Source: Trichuris trichiura
Taxonomy: Eukaryota; Nematoda; Enoplea; Trichinellida; Trichuridae
Direction: 5' to 3'
DNA: 64,000 bases
Assembly (NCBI GenBank): GCA_037903355.1
Contig: JBAJFE010000004.1
Span: 4,386,001 to 4,450,000, forward strand
The translations under genes were made by a program, and so were the position numbers. Below, piece after piece: positions 1 to 17,961 of this stretch. Each line of letters begins with the position of its first letter. Positions within the stretch are counted from its first letter, which is position 1. The notes beneath the pieces were generated by a model. That model made no database searches and was not told the origin of the DNA. It was given only the letters and a program-made list of their open reading frames with translations.

Positions 1-733
1 CCATTTTTGGTTTGAACAATCCAGATGGACAGCAGTACGGCTTGCAGAAAACCTTTTCATTCTAGCGAATATTTACATTTTGCGTAACAAAACGCTTATT
101 ATTTTGAAATAGAAATTATAAATAATTAAATCTGTGGTCGGAATAATGCCATACAGGAAGATTACCAAAAGGCGACGGCCATCGTCTGGGTTTAATAAGC
201 TCTACATTATGGCAAATGATAATAAGGCAACAAACATTGTTGTATTTGAATTTTCAAATAAAAGCTAGAGTTGTTGCTCCTTTTGAGCCCTCGAAATAAG
301 CGCTTTCATTCACACGCTGCCCAGACATCATTTGTGATCAGCCTGCGTCTTTGCTAAACAGGCTTAGCATAACTACGAGTATGAAAATTTTTTAATATTA
401 CCATTTCGTCAAGTATTTATGTCGCACCGCTTATCACGAAAAGTCAACTAACGTAGCGATGATGTCTATTAACAAACTAACGCGAAGAGAAATCTCTATC
501 TGCGGCAACTTGCTTCCCCCAGTTAGCTATGATTTTAAACGCATTTCTTTTTGTAACGGGTATCATCTTATTTATGTTATTAAAAACTATTTGTTCAAAA
601 CGGTTCTCCTTTTGAAGCCTTTTAAAGCAACTAGCTCAATCTTGCGCACAAGTCGCCTGCGAAGAAACGTTATAACGAACCTTAATACATCCCAGCCTAC
701 AGTAGACTTGATTTAAATTCAAATTGAACTTAC

Positions 734-2451
734 CTGCATATCAGCGTCGGCATAAACGGCGGCGTTGTTTTCCATCATCTGCTTTGCAATCAGCTGCACT
801 GCCTCTCTCAGTTGTAGTACCAATTCAGTTTGCTTTACATTTTTGATCTCGTCCTCCAAGTCAGCCAGAGAAGAGCATTGACTAATCGCCCGTTGTCTTA
901 AAGCCGAAAGAGAACTAACCATCGACTGGGATCGCTTCAGGAATCGGCTATGCCGCCGTTTACGCAAGCTATCAATCAGAGCGGTGTTATCTGCTTGGTT
1001 AGTCATCATATAGTGCGATTCTTTGCTTCGTAGGCGAGCCAACCGCTTTTCAGTAACCGCCGATGAGAAAGAGTCAACAATGGAAAGAAGCATTTCAGCG
1101 TCGGTGAACAAAGATGGTAATTCGGACAACAAATTGAACACCTCCGCGGAATTTGTCAAAATCCGAAGATTGTTCTCTTTTGACTTCAGAAGAGCCAACG
1201 CCACTTTGAATAGCATTATGGACCCTTCGTAAAAGAACATATCCCATATGCGCAGCAAAACTGGGAACGGAAGACTGGACGAGTAAAGCGTAAGAAACCA
1301 GTGCAGACTAATCAACGATGGTTCAATATCGTGATTATTTAATACAGAGTCTACTTTTGGTAGCAATTCGTTTATAAGGCGGCGAAAGACCCGCTGGTCG
1401 ATCATGGCGCCAAATAGGGGATCAGAGTAGTACTGCGATGGCAGTAGATCTTCTACCACAGTAAACATCATCCAAAACACGCTCTCTTCCTCCATAAAAA
1501 GCAGTAAGATTGCCACTATGACCCCCATGCCTTGGCAATAGCCAATCTCTGGAAAGACGTAGGATAAGGCGTGTAGAACTTGCCTGAGACGTTTGACACC
1601 AATGCTGTCCCCATGACTGAAGCATATATTATTGGGAAGGGTTCTTAAGAGGTCCTTCTCGATTTGTTTAAAGACAACTGTATCTTCCTCCTTCACTTTC
1701 TTAAGTATGTCCTTGTAGGAGAAGTCAGTCATCTGGCGTTTACACATAGCGCCGCAAAGACGAGGCCACACGTACGGTCTCAAGGAATGGGGAACTCCTT
1801 GACGAACTAGTTCAGACAGTTGCTTGGACTTTGGCAGAAACGATTCGACTTTTTCCCAGGTTAAGTCTTCGACAACTTTGTTGAACGTAAATTCAAAATA
1901 TGCTATCCATTTCAGCCGAAGTTTTGAATCTTCATTCAATAACTTGCTTTCGGACAACCCATTTCTACATTCCAACGTATCGGCATTTGCCTATTCGCGT
2001 AAAGAAATTTATCATTTTCGTAAGCGGACGATAAGGCGCGCTTTAAAACTAATTTGAAAATTTTCTGACTTAGCTGAGCATATGTAAACCTGATTTTACT
2101 TAATTACTGTATTAAAAAGTGAACAAAACCATTAAGGAAACGATTGGAGGGCTAAACGCTAATGTCTCAATAAGAAGCGTCTACCTTGAAACCGAATTCA
2201 TCACAAAAACAGGCTTTTCTCCGAACGTCGCTGGACAAGTGCGCTGGAATGACGGAAGGGATCACTGCCGAACAAGGAGAATCAAAGGACGTGGACAAAG
2301 AGCTCGGCTTTTTTGAAAAGCCGAAGCAAACTTTGTCGGATTGTGTTTTTATAGAATTTTCGTCCTCATTTTCTACGAACTTGATGAAGCTACCATTCGG
2401 TGGCGCAGAATTCGCCTTCTGGTAAGCGCAGCCTTTGTGCACCCCGACCAT
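734..2451 (-). CDS. sgsm3: SGSM3-type TBC-domain Rab GTPase-activating protein, 3' part outside window
   Basis: Two exons are visible, 2451-2185 and 1990-734, both ending in phase 0 at good donors (AAG|GTAGAC and CAG|GTAAGT). They encode 508 residues. The first exon ends in DEFGFK, the short conserved N-terminal motif of SGSM3/RUTBC3 proteins. The second holds the whole TBC domain, with the arginine finger in IEKDLLR (about residue 205) and the glutamine finger in GYCQG (about residue 242), followed by the LRIWDMFFYEGS segment and the IKNVKQTEL linker. TBC proteins stimulate GTP hydrolysis by Rab proteins on endomembranes. In family members the linker is followed by SH3 and RUN domains; here the intron opening at 733 has no convincing acceptor before the edge, so those domains probably lie outside. 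The first exon starts at an ATG at 2451; a still earlier exon cannot be excluded. The family assignment is firm, and the SGSM3 subfamily is supported by the N-terminal motif. Confidence 0.9.
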
Positions 2452-2884
2452 TCCAATGTCTGCAAAACGACTTCGCTATAATATTAACAACAAACTGAGA
2501 ACAAGCATTGGCGCGAAAGCAATTTGCTTAATAGCTCATTTTAGAGAGCAATATAATGTAATAAACTAACCTAAAGTGCACAGGCTAAGAGCTGAGACAT
2601 TCAGGTTGTTATGACAGAAAACGGGCGCATCGTTTGAACGTTGGAACATGCGCAAGAATGTTGCATCTCTCGTAACGTCATGGAAAAGACCAGCGCGCTA
2701 TGAATTTAATTGAAAGTTTAGAACAAGAAATCATTATTGTAGTAACCACTTTGACTAGTCAATATCTGCAAGCAAGTGATAACCTCTGCTCATAGGAACA
2801 CCAAATAGCCATATCTACCGCACGGTAAACGAATTTTAGAAAAGAAGAAAATAAAAGGACAAAGATACCAAATTTAAATATATA

Positions 2885-3264
2885 ATGCGACCGGAAAAAC
2901 TTTATCTACCATCAAGGAAGTCTAAGTACGGATATGGCGAACCTACACGGACCAATAAACGATCTTGCGTTGAAGGCTACGTAAATTGGCCAGTTAAGGA
3001 GCTCCGTTCCAGCGCTCAGGCAAAGTAAGTTGGCTAAAAAAAACAAAAACTTCTGGCTAGGGAATCCAGCCAACGATACCATAAAACATTTTTAAAAACC
3101 ATTACACAAATTCCTGTCTTCCGTCCAAATGAGAGAAAATATACAGTACAACGTGATGTGCAAGATCAATCGGCATGGAACTGGCTCGGACTTGGACGTT
3201 TCTGCAGAATCAAATCTTTCCGCCGGTCTGTCTGCTCCGACAGCTGATAATGCGCATAAATGTG
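2885..3264 (+). CDS. Possible small two-exon protein of unknown function
   Basis: An ATG at 2885 opens a 46-codon frame that ends at a strong donor (AAA|GTAAGT, exon 2885-3024). A second open stretch, about 3138-3264, continues in the required phase and ends at another good donor (AAAT|GTGAGTG). The acceptor before the second stretch is weak (AAATGAG), so the join is uncertain. The product is basic at the N terminus and serine-rich later. I recognise no family. It would be divergently transcribed from the neighbouring RabGAP gene, sharing the roughly 430-bp region 2452-2884. Any third exon would have to lie before 3822. This may be a chance frame. Confidence 0.22.
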
Positions 3265-3822
3265 AGTGAAAAAATGTAGCTTTCATTTAAGCTTACCATT
3301 TAGACGCAGCATGAAAACATGAAAAAAATTTTTTTGTTTAAGACTAAGCTAAAAGAAATCAAGATGTTTCGTCGGAAGTGCGCTTTTATAAGTTAACGCG
3401 CATTAAAAAAAAATTTGGGCGCAGATGCTTCATTTTTTTAGTCGAACAAATTCTTTACAACACTGCGCATGAACGCATGGCAGCTTCTGAACGATGAGTC
3501 TTATTGCCAGACTTTGTTAATGCAATGCTAACGCAGACAGCAGTCAACATGACGCCGATTAAATGACTGTACTAAAATAATCTTACTCTCAAATGTGAAT
3601 CGCATAAAAAAGTTTAATGAGCGCTTTCTAAGCTTCTATCTATCAAATGCTCGTAAGTCGAAGGGCGTTAAAATTGCTGTCAGTGCGTTGGCTATTTCGA
3701 TGGGACAGATGTTGAGGAGTCAAACCTGAGCATCATTAATATTTCGTTGCAAATTGTTAAGCGTCTGATGAATTCGATCTTTTCTGTCTTGTTGGTTATT
3801 GTACTCTCATTGTAGTGTTAGA
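3265..3822. other. Intergenic or intronic stretch, no gene seen
   Basis: AT-rich sequence with short homopolymer runs and no supported coding exon. It probably holds the promoter of the following MOCS3 gene. Confidence 0.5.
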
Positions 3823-5847
3823 ATGTACGAAATTCACCATAACTTCTCTAGCGAAGAATTGAAGCGCTATAGTCGCCAACTTATTCTACCCGAACTCGGA
3901 GTTGTCGGTACATCAACATTTTTTGTCAATAGATTAATCTACTCTTTAGCGTGCGATTCTAGTAAATGTTTAGTCTTTCAGCTTAGTGTACAAATGCTTA
4001 AATTTTTTGCTATTATGACAGACTGCTAAAATTGCTTTCGGGATTCACCTTTATAGCAAAGTAGGCTTTTGATAGCGTAGTACAAGCTTTCCTTAACTTT
4101 TTAAGGGTAGTCCTTGATTGCAACATTTTGTAGCTAAAGCTTGTCCGAAGAGATGCTTCGGGACTTTTTTTACGTATATCTTCGGCTTATAGTGCCCATT
4201 ATTCACGCTCACTATTAGTTGCCTTTAGCATTCTCATTTATTGGTTTTTTTAAACTAATAGTATAATTTGGAATTTTAGGACAAACAGCGTTGAAGAAAT
4301 TCCGAGTTCTCATCGTTGGTGCTGGAGGCCTAGGCTGCCCATGCGCAATATACCTTGCTGCTGCCGGCATAGGTATGCACTTCTTGATCTAATTAATACT
4401 TTCTAAATGTGTAATATTAATACTAAAGTTTTTCAATTTCATCGTATAGTTTACGTTGCACTTGCCTGAATTTGTCCAATGTACGTTTATCGTATGCCGT
4501 CACCTTTTCAGGCAAAATTGGCATCATAGACGGTGACGTCATTGAAGAAAGCAACCTTCACCGTCAGATACTGCACACGGAAGATCGTATAGGGAGGTCG
4601 AAAGCCGACTCGGTCAGGATCGCTGTTGAAGCGTAAATTCGAGCAAGCCAAGAGCAGTTAAGGGCTAAGGTTAATTCCCAAAAAAAGTTTAGACTGAATT
4701 CCAATGTATCCTGCCAAGTTTATGGTGAAAAGTTGACAAGCGATAACGCATTAAGCATTGTATCATCGTACGACGTCGTTTGCGACTGTAGCGACAATGC
4801 CCCAACGAGATATCTCCTTAATGACGTGTGCGTCATTGGAAAAAAAATTTTAATTTCGGGTAGTGCACTGCGATGGGAGGGCCAAATGACGACATACAGT
4901 GCCGGCAAGGGACCGTGCTATCGTTGCCTTTACCCTAAGCCCCCGCCACCAGAGTTAGTGACATCCTGTGCTCAGGGAGGAGTTCTTGGGACAGGTAACC
5001 GTTGTTAAGCTTTTTATTCCAGCTGTAGATACCTTGTTGATTTTAGTTCCAGGAACCATTGGCACATTGCAAGCAAATGAAGTTATAAAAATAGCCGCGG
5101 GGTTGGAGTGTAAATGTTTACTTTTTACTTAGCGCCACCTATTGTTGATCATTGTTTCCAGCCTCCTACGTTGGTCGTCTATTGGTTTTTGATGGTCTTG
5201 ATGGAAGTTTCAGAACGGTGAAACTGCGACCTAGAGACTCTCGTTGTGCAGTATGTGGTGACAGTCCTACTATTCGTAGTCCACTGAACTATGAAAAGTT
5301 CTGTGGAAGTCCGCTTTGTGATAGCGTGGGTGTTTGCCGCAAAAAAAGATTGAATAAATGCTTTTCGCGATTTTCAGGTTCGTTCGTTAAAGTATCTGAA
5401 TTCGGAAGATCGAATTTCTGTCCAGCAGCTCAAGGATATGCTCAGTTGTGATGATGTTTTGGTGATCGACTGTCGTCCTTCGCATCAGTGGGATATTGGC
5501 CACTTTTCCCGCGCTATAAGTAAGAGTTAGTATCTCTTCTTTCTTTTTAACTTTCTTTCGTTGAGATATCCCTCTGGAGACGATCGAAAGTTCTGAACCC
5601 GACGCCCTAAGGCAGCTACTGGACGGTCATCCAAAAAACGGTGAGACTTGCAACTGTTCAGGCTGTTATCTCAAACTTTAGTCTTCGTTCAGCTTTTGTG
5701 ATTTGTCATAGAGGCAACCAGTCCCAAGTCGCGGTTGCTTGCCTGCGCTCGAAACTCGGCCATTCAACAGAGTGGAGGTTCAAAGATGTCGTCGGTGGCG
5801 TCGACGCTTGGTCTAAAGAGATTGACCATTCTTTCCCGGTTTACTGA
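3823..5847 (+). CDS. mocs3: Adenylyltransferase and sulfurtransferase MOCS3 (UBA4)
   Basis: Nine phase-consistent exons (3823-3907, 4280-4372, 4512-4632, 4693-4994, 5053-5109, 5162-5325, 5378-5519, 5566-5640, 5693-5847) give a complete 397-residue protein. The N-terminal E1-like half has RYSRQL, the nucleotide-binding GAGGLGCP, zinc-binding Cys pairs at 175/178 and 248/251, and the catalytic Cys192 in the TSCAQGG loop. The C-terminal half is a rhodanese domain with active-site Cys351 in ICHRGNQ. In the family the enzyme adenylates and then thiolates the C termini of MOCS2A (molybdopterin synthesis) and URM1 (tRNA thiolation) in the cytosol. Length is slightly below the human protein because the N terminus is short. 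Introns after the first are 45-140 nt. Exon 8 uses a GAG acceptor; the reading frame and the conserved INIPLE segment support it. Confidence 0.95.
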
Positions 5848-6263
5848 TAGCTTAAATAGAACCCTTTGGTAAACATTATTATTAAAAAAAACTATCCCAG
5901 TACGTATATGGTATGAAGTCTCGTAAAATTGTTCAACTATGCGCGTATCTCGTAAAATGCGTCTAGTGATAAGTTTATGATTTTTTTTATAAAGCCAAAA
6001 CGATGCGATTTTTTTATTTTCTCGATTTGCAACGTTTCTGTAATTTTGCCTAACAAGAAAGTGCATTCACTTCGTGTGGCACAAAACTCATAGCTATAAA
6101 ATGACGTCGCGAAATGGGATAATAATAAGTAGGTTTAACATGGTCAGTGCCTTGAAAGTTTCGCCATTGCTTCGAGCCGACCGTAGCACTGCGCGCTATT
6201 GATTGTATTATCTTTATGCAAATTTAAGTAAATGGAGCATCGTTAAGTTTGTTGCTTATTTTG
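5848..6263. other. Intergenic, nothing recognised
   Basis: AT-rich spacer between the MOCS3 stop and the first candidate exon of the membrane-protein gene. No canonical AATAAA stands out, and no frame is supported on either strand. Confidence 0.5.
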
Positions 6264-8077
6264 ATGATGCGTGAATGCCTGAGCGTAGGAATTTCGCCAA
6301 TCGACCTTTGGACGGCCATTTGTGTTCCCAACGGCTGGAATGACGTGCCGGAGCTCGGTAGGGCTTTGCTTAGTGCAGGTAATTGCTATGAATGACTTGT
6401 CAACCGTGATAGGGCGCCAAAAAAATGTTGAAGTGCATTTAACTTCGTAGTATCTAAAGAGATGTTTTCTTAAAGATTGGAATAAGGCAACTTAAGACTT
6501 GGCTTGGCGTGCGCGGGCTTTTAAGACGTTTTTAAATGTGCGTCTTTTTATTTTTGCATAACCAGTTTGCAAGGACGTTATAGCGCAGATGTATTCTGTT
6601 AGGTTTTACTCTGCTCTGCACAAATTGGCTTGGGACAGCAAGCTGGCTTGTTCATGGGCAATTCAACAGCGCAAAACGGGGAAGCAAGAACAATGTAAAG
6701 CTTTCTTTCTTACATTTCCTCGTTTTCATACGTTCACTTGAAGCTTTCGGACGGGATTTCACAACCGCAATGGACAAGTCATCCTGTACTGTAAAAATGT
6801 AGCGTAAGGCATTTGCGCTGACAGCGAGTTACCAACAATTCGTTGTCGCGTGTTCATAGGTGCCCATCTACAAGTAGCAAATTTTACACCTATTCTTGCT
6901 GTGAAGATAATATGGGAAGGAAGAATGCTGCTTGCTGCATGCTGTTGACCACCATTGCGAAGTATGCAAAATATGCTCTGCCTTAGCGTCGTGATATTTG
7001 TTGGCTTTTATTTTCAGGCTCGTCGTTGCTCTGTCCACAATAGTCGCTATACTGTTTTTGTCGTTAGTAGTTGCTTTAAGTTTGAGGATTGGAAAATACG
7101 GAAGGAAGAAAAAATGCAATCGCGGTCGCAGAAAAGGTTCTTCGGGGCATCCAAGTACGGTTGGAGCGGCGCTAACTCGAGTGAACTGTTTATGTAAATT
7201 TCTTTGAATTTCAAATTTCAGGTCTTACAAACTACAAGACGCAGCAAAGTCTGCACGATGTTTCTCCGCTTCATTCTGGCCCTCGTAAACATAATGAAAG
7301 TAATATTTTTTTTGCTTGTGCTTATGCGGGTATTTAGGAATGAACGATAGCAGCCCATTGGACTCTTCGGACACGTCGGAATTGCTGAGCTCTTTCCGCG
7401 CGGATACTGACGCTGGTGTGATGACGTCGTCACATTTGTCGAAATCTTTGGCCGCTACGAATAGTAAAAGTGCTTCGCTGTCCACATCTTTGAACGACCC
7501 GAACAAGGCGTATGTGGAAATAGCGGAGGAGAAGATGGTTTCAACGAAGCAGGCAAGCGATAATATTAGTCGTCGAAGCGAAGATGTCGCTCGGCAAGCA
7601 GCGTCGCGCGCTAGCAAAGTTTTGAGCACACTATCCAAGCAGGAGGATATGTTGAAACTATGTCCTCCGAAGCGATCTCAAACTCAAGGTAACAACGGTT
7701 CGTGGCAGCAAAATTCTGACCACTCGAATAGCTCACTGAGTCTACCACCTTTGGAAAATCTATTGCCTGTGCACGAGTCGACCCACAATACGTGTTTGCC
7801 CAATGCGGGAACGCTGCAGACGAATAAAACGTCCTTCTTAGCAACAGGAAGTGTGCTTCTCAGCGAACAGTCGGCAGACGACGGCGAGCGCAAAGAAGGT
7901 TCTTCGCAAGAGCATGAAAACTTTCTTTCTGGTTCTTTAACAGACGGGATGAACAGTAGAAGTGATTCGAAAACTGCTGATCGAAATATCACCATTGAAA
8001 CAACTTCCAACGAAGTATCAGCGAGTTACCAAGATAAGAAAACTCCCAACATGTCCAATGCCAATGATGTCTGCTAG
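6264..8077 (+). CDS. Cysteine-rich single-pass membrane protein, Shisa-like ectodomain pattern
   Basis: A chain of phase-compatible exons can be built. The firm part is 6744-6803, 6860-6961, 7018-7193, 7222-7299 and 7338-8077. The 6860 exon has the pattern CP, FYTYSCC, NAACC immediately before a hydrophobic segment of about 22 residues (VVALSTIVAILFLSLVVALS), then a basic stop-transfer stretch (GKYGRKKK) and a long Ser/Thr/Asp-rich tail of more than 250 residues. CC-CC clusters directly before one membrane span are typical of Shisa-like and related adaptor proteins, which control receptor trafficking; the specific role here is inference. The upstream exons (6264-6378, a 17-nt exon 6574-6590, and 6639-6694) are uncertain, and no clear signal peptide is seen, so the true start may lie in an unrecognised exon. 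The donor of the 7018 exon could instead be at 7155; both keep phase. Confidence 0.55.
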
Positions 8078-9922
8078 TTTGTCTCCCGTGAAGCAATTGT
8101 GTTATCTGCTTGCGTTTCGAACTACTTTGCTAAATTCTTACATGATTAAATCGGTTGCGTGAATGCCTTTGTTCGCATTGAAAGACTTTGACATTTCAAA
8201 ACGATGGGTTAACGTTGACTTTAACGTTTGAATTTCAAAGGCAATCGTGAATTAGTAATATTTTAAAACATCTGTTTTGAAGTTGAACGTTTTCTTTCAA
8301 GCTTTAACGAACTATCGAATCTAAGCGACTTGATTTTCAGGCAGAATTTCAATTTTAACGTTTCGGTAAAGTTACTGCAGCACAAATGCCTCTTCGCCGA
8401 GCATTCTCATACTATGAGCTCGCTGTCCATCCTATATTCTCATTGCGTAATCTTAAATCAAAGTTTTTAGGCTTAAATTTTGAATTAGGTTGAGGTAAAG
8501 ACCGCCACACTTGGAAAGAACGAATTTGCATTTTTCAGATAACGGCGCGGCGGGATGTTTTCTTGCGAAATAATCATATCGCTATTCTGGTCACGCGGAA
8601 AAAATTTTGTTAAATAGAAAAGTTTAAGTTTTCGGTGATTCATTTTAACGTGATATTTTGAATTCAGCATAGATGAAGGTTTCCACGATGTCTCAATGCA
8701 ATTAATTGCTAAATCGCTTCATAAGCAATTCTCAACAAATCTCGCCTAAATGTAAGCCTAAAATCGGCAGTTACTCTTGTTTAGACTGTATTCGGTTAGT
8801 GGAACTAACGGTACGTGAGTTTCCTTCAGCTACAGTAATCATCGGACGTTCAATAGTGAAAACTTGAAACTTTTTGCGTATGGGCCATGCTTAAAATCAC
8901 GAACCTGTTCTTAAAAGTCAAATCTTTTTTAGTGCAAACAGCGCCAGTGGAAACGCAAGACGGAAACAAGTATAAAGATACGTTGCGTTTTAAACTTGCA
9001 GAGGATGAATATGCGTTAGCACCTGTAAGGAAAAAATTATGATCATAATTTCCATTGCCTTTTTGCCCGTTTTGATAAACATTAGGTGAAAGAGGCAATA
9101 AACATTGTTTATGCGGTGTACTTGAGCATCGTTAAACGTTCAAAATATTGCTGCGATTCCAATTCTTTTTTTACTGTGAGGGAATGGTTAGAATTGAAAT
9201 CGAAACAGCTTACCAGTTTTTTATTCATTTTTGCATTATTTTTCATGCTTTTTTTCAAACTGATGAAGAGAAATGTTAAACTGGTTGAGGAATAGTGAGC
9301 AGAATTTTCCCTGCGCTGCAAATAACTTTTTCATTAACGTTTTAGGAACAACATCCATTGCTGCATCTATGGTTGAGGAGGAGTTGTCTGTACTATCTTC
9401 AAGCACTGAGAGGAACCATTAGTGGATGGAACACATTAAAGAGCGATGGTAGCAGCAGAAGCAGCACAGTGATAATAGCTGAGCCATGCGCAGCGCACAT
9501 ATTGCGCAGAACAACTACGTACGTAGAACACCCGCTACAATGTTTAAATTTTGAATGGGTATTTATGATCTCATATCTATTATTCGTAATGTAAAGAAAG
9601 CCCAAAAGCGCATTGCACAGCGGTCTTCTTTTTCTGCATCTTATCAGTACTGACGCAGATAAACACGAAGCATGACAATGAAATACCATTTGATTTCACA
9701 ATTAGGTAACTTAATTAGTTTTTTAGTTTACTGCAAAGATTAGTCTTACGTGGCAGGCTTCGCTGAACGACTTTACTTCTTGTTAAACGCCAACAGTATC
9801 GATTTTCATATCAAAGTTTACTTGTCACTATAACTTGCGTACCCATCTATCGACAGAACTGGGAGAAATTCTACCAGTACTAACAGCGCAGCTCAAATGA
9901 TTACGTGTGTAATATGTACCGC
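8078..9922. other. Intergenic region, no supported gene
   Basis: About 1.8 kb between the membrane-protein stop and the 3' end of CK2 alpha. Only short AT-rich open frames without splice support or recognisable similarity are present. Untranslated tails of the two convergent genes probably occupy part of it. Confidence 0.5.
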
Positions 9923-9978
9923 AGTATCTTGTCTGTAATCGCAACAAGATTACTTGTTGCGATTACAGACAAGATACT
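9923..9978. repeat. Perfect 26-bp inverted repeat with 4-nt loop
   Basis: The left arm (9923-9948) and right arm (9953-9978) are exact reverse complements separated by ATTA. The element starts 26 nt beyond the CK2 alpha stop codon on the minus strand, so it would form a long hairpin in that gene's 3' untranslated region. It lacks a U-run typical of bacterial terminators and is better read as an RNA structure or a palindromic insertion scar. Confidence 0.9.
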
Positions 9979-10004
9979 CCTTATAGAGCACCTAACTTTT
10001 CTTA

Positions 10005-11227
10005 TTACTGGGCTGCTGGCTGAGGTGTTCCAGCGTTGGTTAGTACCGGCGTAGAGATTTCAAGCCTAGTTGGGGTTATCCCGGTGGTTCGGGCGGCATT
10101 GATGCTAGTTCCATTTTCAACCTTGAGTTCACGCTCAGCAGTCGCGTTCGTATTGCGAACAAGCCGTTTTCCTTCCTTTTCACGTACGGGATACAAGTAG
10201 GCGTGCTCCATCGCTTCCTTGGCGGTCATGCGTTCCTGATGATCGTAGCGGAGAACCTGAAAATCAAATGCATTCGAATCGGTTCGCATCGAATGGAACT
10301 ACTAAACAAGAATGGCACTTTTACCTTGTCCAAGAAGTCCAAAGCCTCCGGACTAACTAGGTGCTGGTTTTCGCTATGTACGAAGCGTTCCCATCTTTTT
10401 CGCGAGTGATGGCCCAAAATGTCGTTGAAACGCGGATCCAGCATGATGTTATACTTTTCCAAATACTCGTAGAGTTCGTCAGTTCCAAGAACTTTTGCAA
10501 TGCGGACGAGTTGATCGTAATTGTCGTGGCCATGGAAAAATGGTTCCTTGCGAAATATCATGCTTGCCAGCATACAACCGAGACTCCACATATCCAGCGA
10601 GTAGTCGTAGTAGTGAAAATCAACCAACAGTTCAGGCCCTTTGAAATAGCGTGAAGCTACGCGAACATTGTACTCGTCTCCTGGATGGTAGAATTCAGCT
10701 AAACCCCAGTCGATAAGACGAAGCTTGCCCTCTTCGTGGTCGATCATAACGTTATGCGGCTTGACGTCTCTGTGCATAATGCCTTGGCTGTGACAGAAGT
10801 CTAGAGCTTTCAGAAGCTCGTAAATGTAGTATCGAATTTCGTAGTCGCTCAGCGTTTGGTACAACACCTTGAAGTCAGCATTATTTACGTATTCGACTAC
10901 CAGAGCGGGAGTTCTCGAAATCGGGTCCTTGACGACGTTTTTCAACGTTATGACGTTGACTCCACCTCGAAGATTCTCCAAAATTTTGATTTCTCGTTTA
11001 ATCTTTTTCTTCTTGACCGGCTTCAAAATTTTAATAACCACGTGCTCATCGTTCGTCACATCAATGCCTTCAAAGACTTCGCTATACTTTCCCCTGCCGA
11101 GTTTTCTAATCAAGTTGTAATTGTCTATATTTCCCCATTCGATCACGTGCGACTCATAGTCCCAATACTCGCGATCCTTTTGGAGGTTGACGTCAGCGTA
11201 AACTCTCGAACGACTCACCAATGCCAT
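10005..11227 (-). CDS. csnk2a1: Casein kinase 2 catalytic subunit alpha
   Basis: Two exons, 11227-10325 and 10256-10005, joined in phase 0 across a 68-nt intron, encode a complete 384-residue Ser/Thr kinase close in length to human CK2 alpha. Visible are the glycine-rich loop GRGKYSEVF, catalytic Lys66 in VVIKILKP, the CK2-specific basic stretch [18 protein letters not shown] with Asp154, the CK2-diagnostic DWG (173-175) in place of DFG, and the GPELLVD segment. The constitutively active enzyme phosphorylates acidic Ser/Thr sites, alone or in a tetramer with CK2 beta, in nucleus and cytosol. The C-terminal tail is divergent and rich in Thr, Pro and Ala. The ATG at 11227 matches the usual N-terminal length. 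The gene is divergent from aconitase, with about 1.1 kb between the starts. Confidence 0.98.
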
Positions 11228-12324
11228 CGGTCCGCTTGAATCATGTACCGGAAAAAATCGTAGTTCGAATAGAAACTTGGCTACAACAAAGCGAGCAAAA
11301 CGAAATCGTTAACAGCTTGCAACGTTTTTAAAATACGTAGGGAAAAATCCCGCGCGTTAGAGTCATGGACTAGCGGAAATGGGAGGATAATGTACAAAGA
11401 CGGGTCGACGAGACATACGCAGTTAAACTATACACCCTACAACAGCTTCAACAGCTATGGCGACACGGATGAACTACCCTGAACGAGTCAATACTTTCGA
11501 TCAGAACCGTAAATAGGTTTACAGAGTTGGACAATTAAATGTTTAGCCAATTCTTAACAGGGAAACTAAGGAATTTCGCTCACAACGATACGGAACACAG
11601 TATAAGGACAAAGTTCTCCTTGGAGTAACCAAACCGGCATAAAATTATCTGTTTTCGCTTAAACAAAATAACAACGACCAAACACCACACAAGACCAATC
11701 TACCTGTCGTTCTTTGACATGTAGACGTTTTTTACAGTATAGTCGACAGTCGACAAAAATGAAGAGTAGGTAACTGCCACGAAGAATAGCACGCAATGCC
11801 TTAATTCTTAAGGATATCTCTGCCAAACAATTAAGACGATTTGATTAACTGTTTACTTGGGTTACTTAAGTCCTGTCTCCATGTTTTCCACTCTTAGTAA
11901 TTCTTCCCGTTTGAGGCGCGGATAGTGAACTTGTCGTATTTTATAGAAAGGCAATACTTTTCAGGCATTAGGTTAGAATTGCACTATTAATTCTTAAGGA
12001 ATTATTATAAGTTGTTCACTTGAGGTTTATATGGAAACGGCTAGAAACAGCCAGCCTAGCCTAACTTGAATATATAGGGACCTACAAAATACTTTCAGTG
12101 CACCTGTAATACGTGGTAGCGTAGACTGCGTGTGCGTTTTCGTTGGGTAGGTGTGTAACGAGTTTGTTTATTCTAAAAAAATGTATGTTCTGCAATCAAC
12201 CAACCTTAGAGGCAACGTATTAGCTAAGACCTACGTAAACTGACTACTGTTCAATGTTACCTTATTTTAGTTGACGGAAAAGCTATTTGACTTTCTGCTT
12301 GTCTATTGAACGAGCAAATTATCA
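11228..12324. other. Divergent intergenic region between CK2 alpha and aconitase
   Basis: About 1.1 kb without a supported coding exon. It must contain the 5' untranslated regions and promoters of both genes. No specific binding site can be named with confidence. Confidence 0.6.

Positions 12325-17961
<5,637 letters not shown>

Noticed and set aside
459..716. 85-codon plus-strand frame at the left edge
   Set aside because: It lies in the predicted intron of the minus-strand RabGAP gene, is AT-rich, and resembles no family.
10361..11239. Plus-strand frames opposite the CK2 alpha exon
   Set aside because: Antisense shadows of a highly conserved kinase exon.
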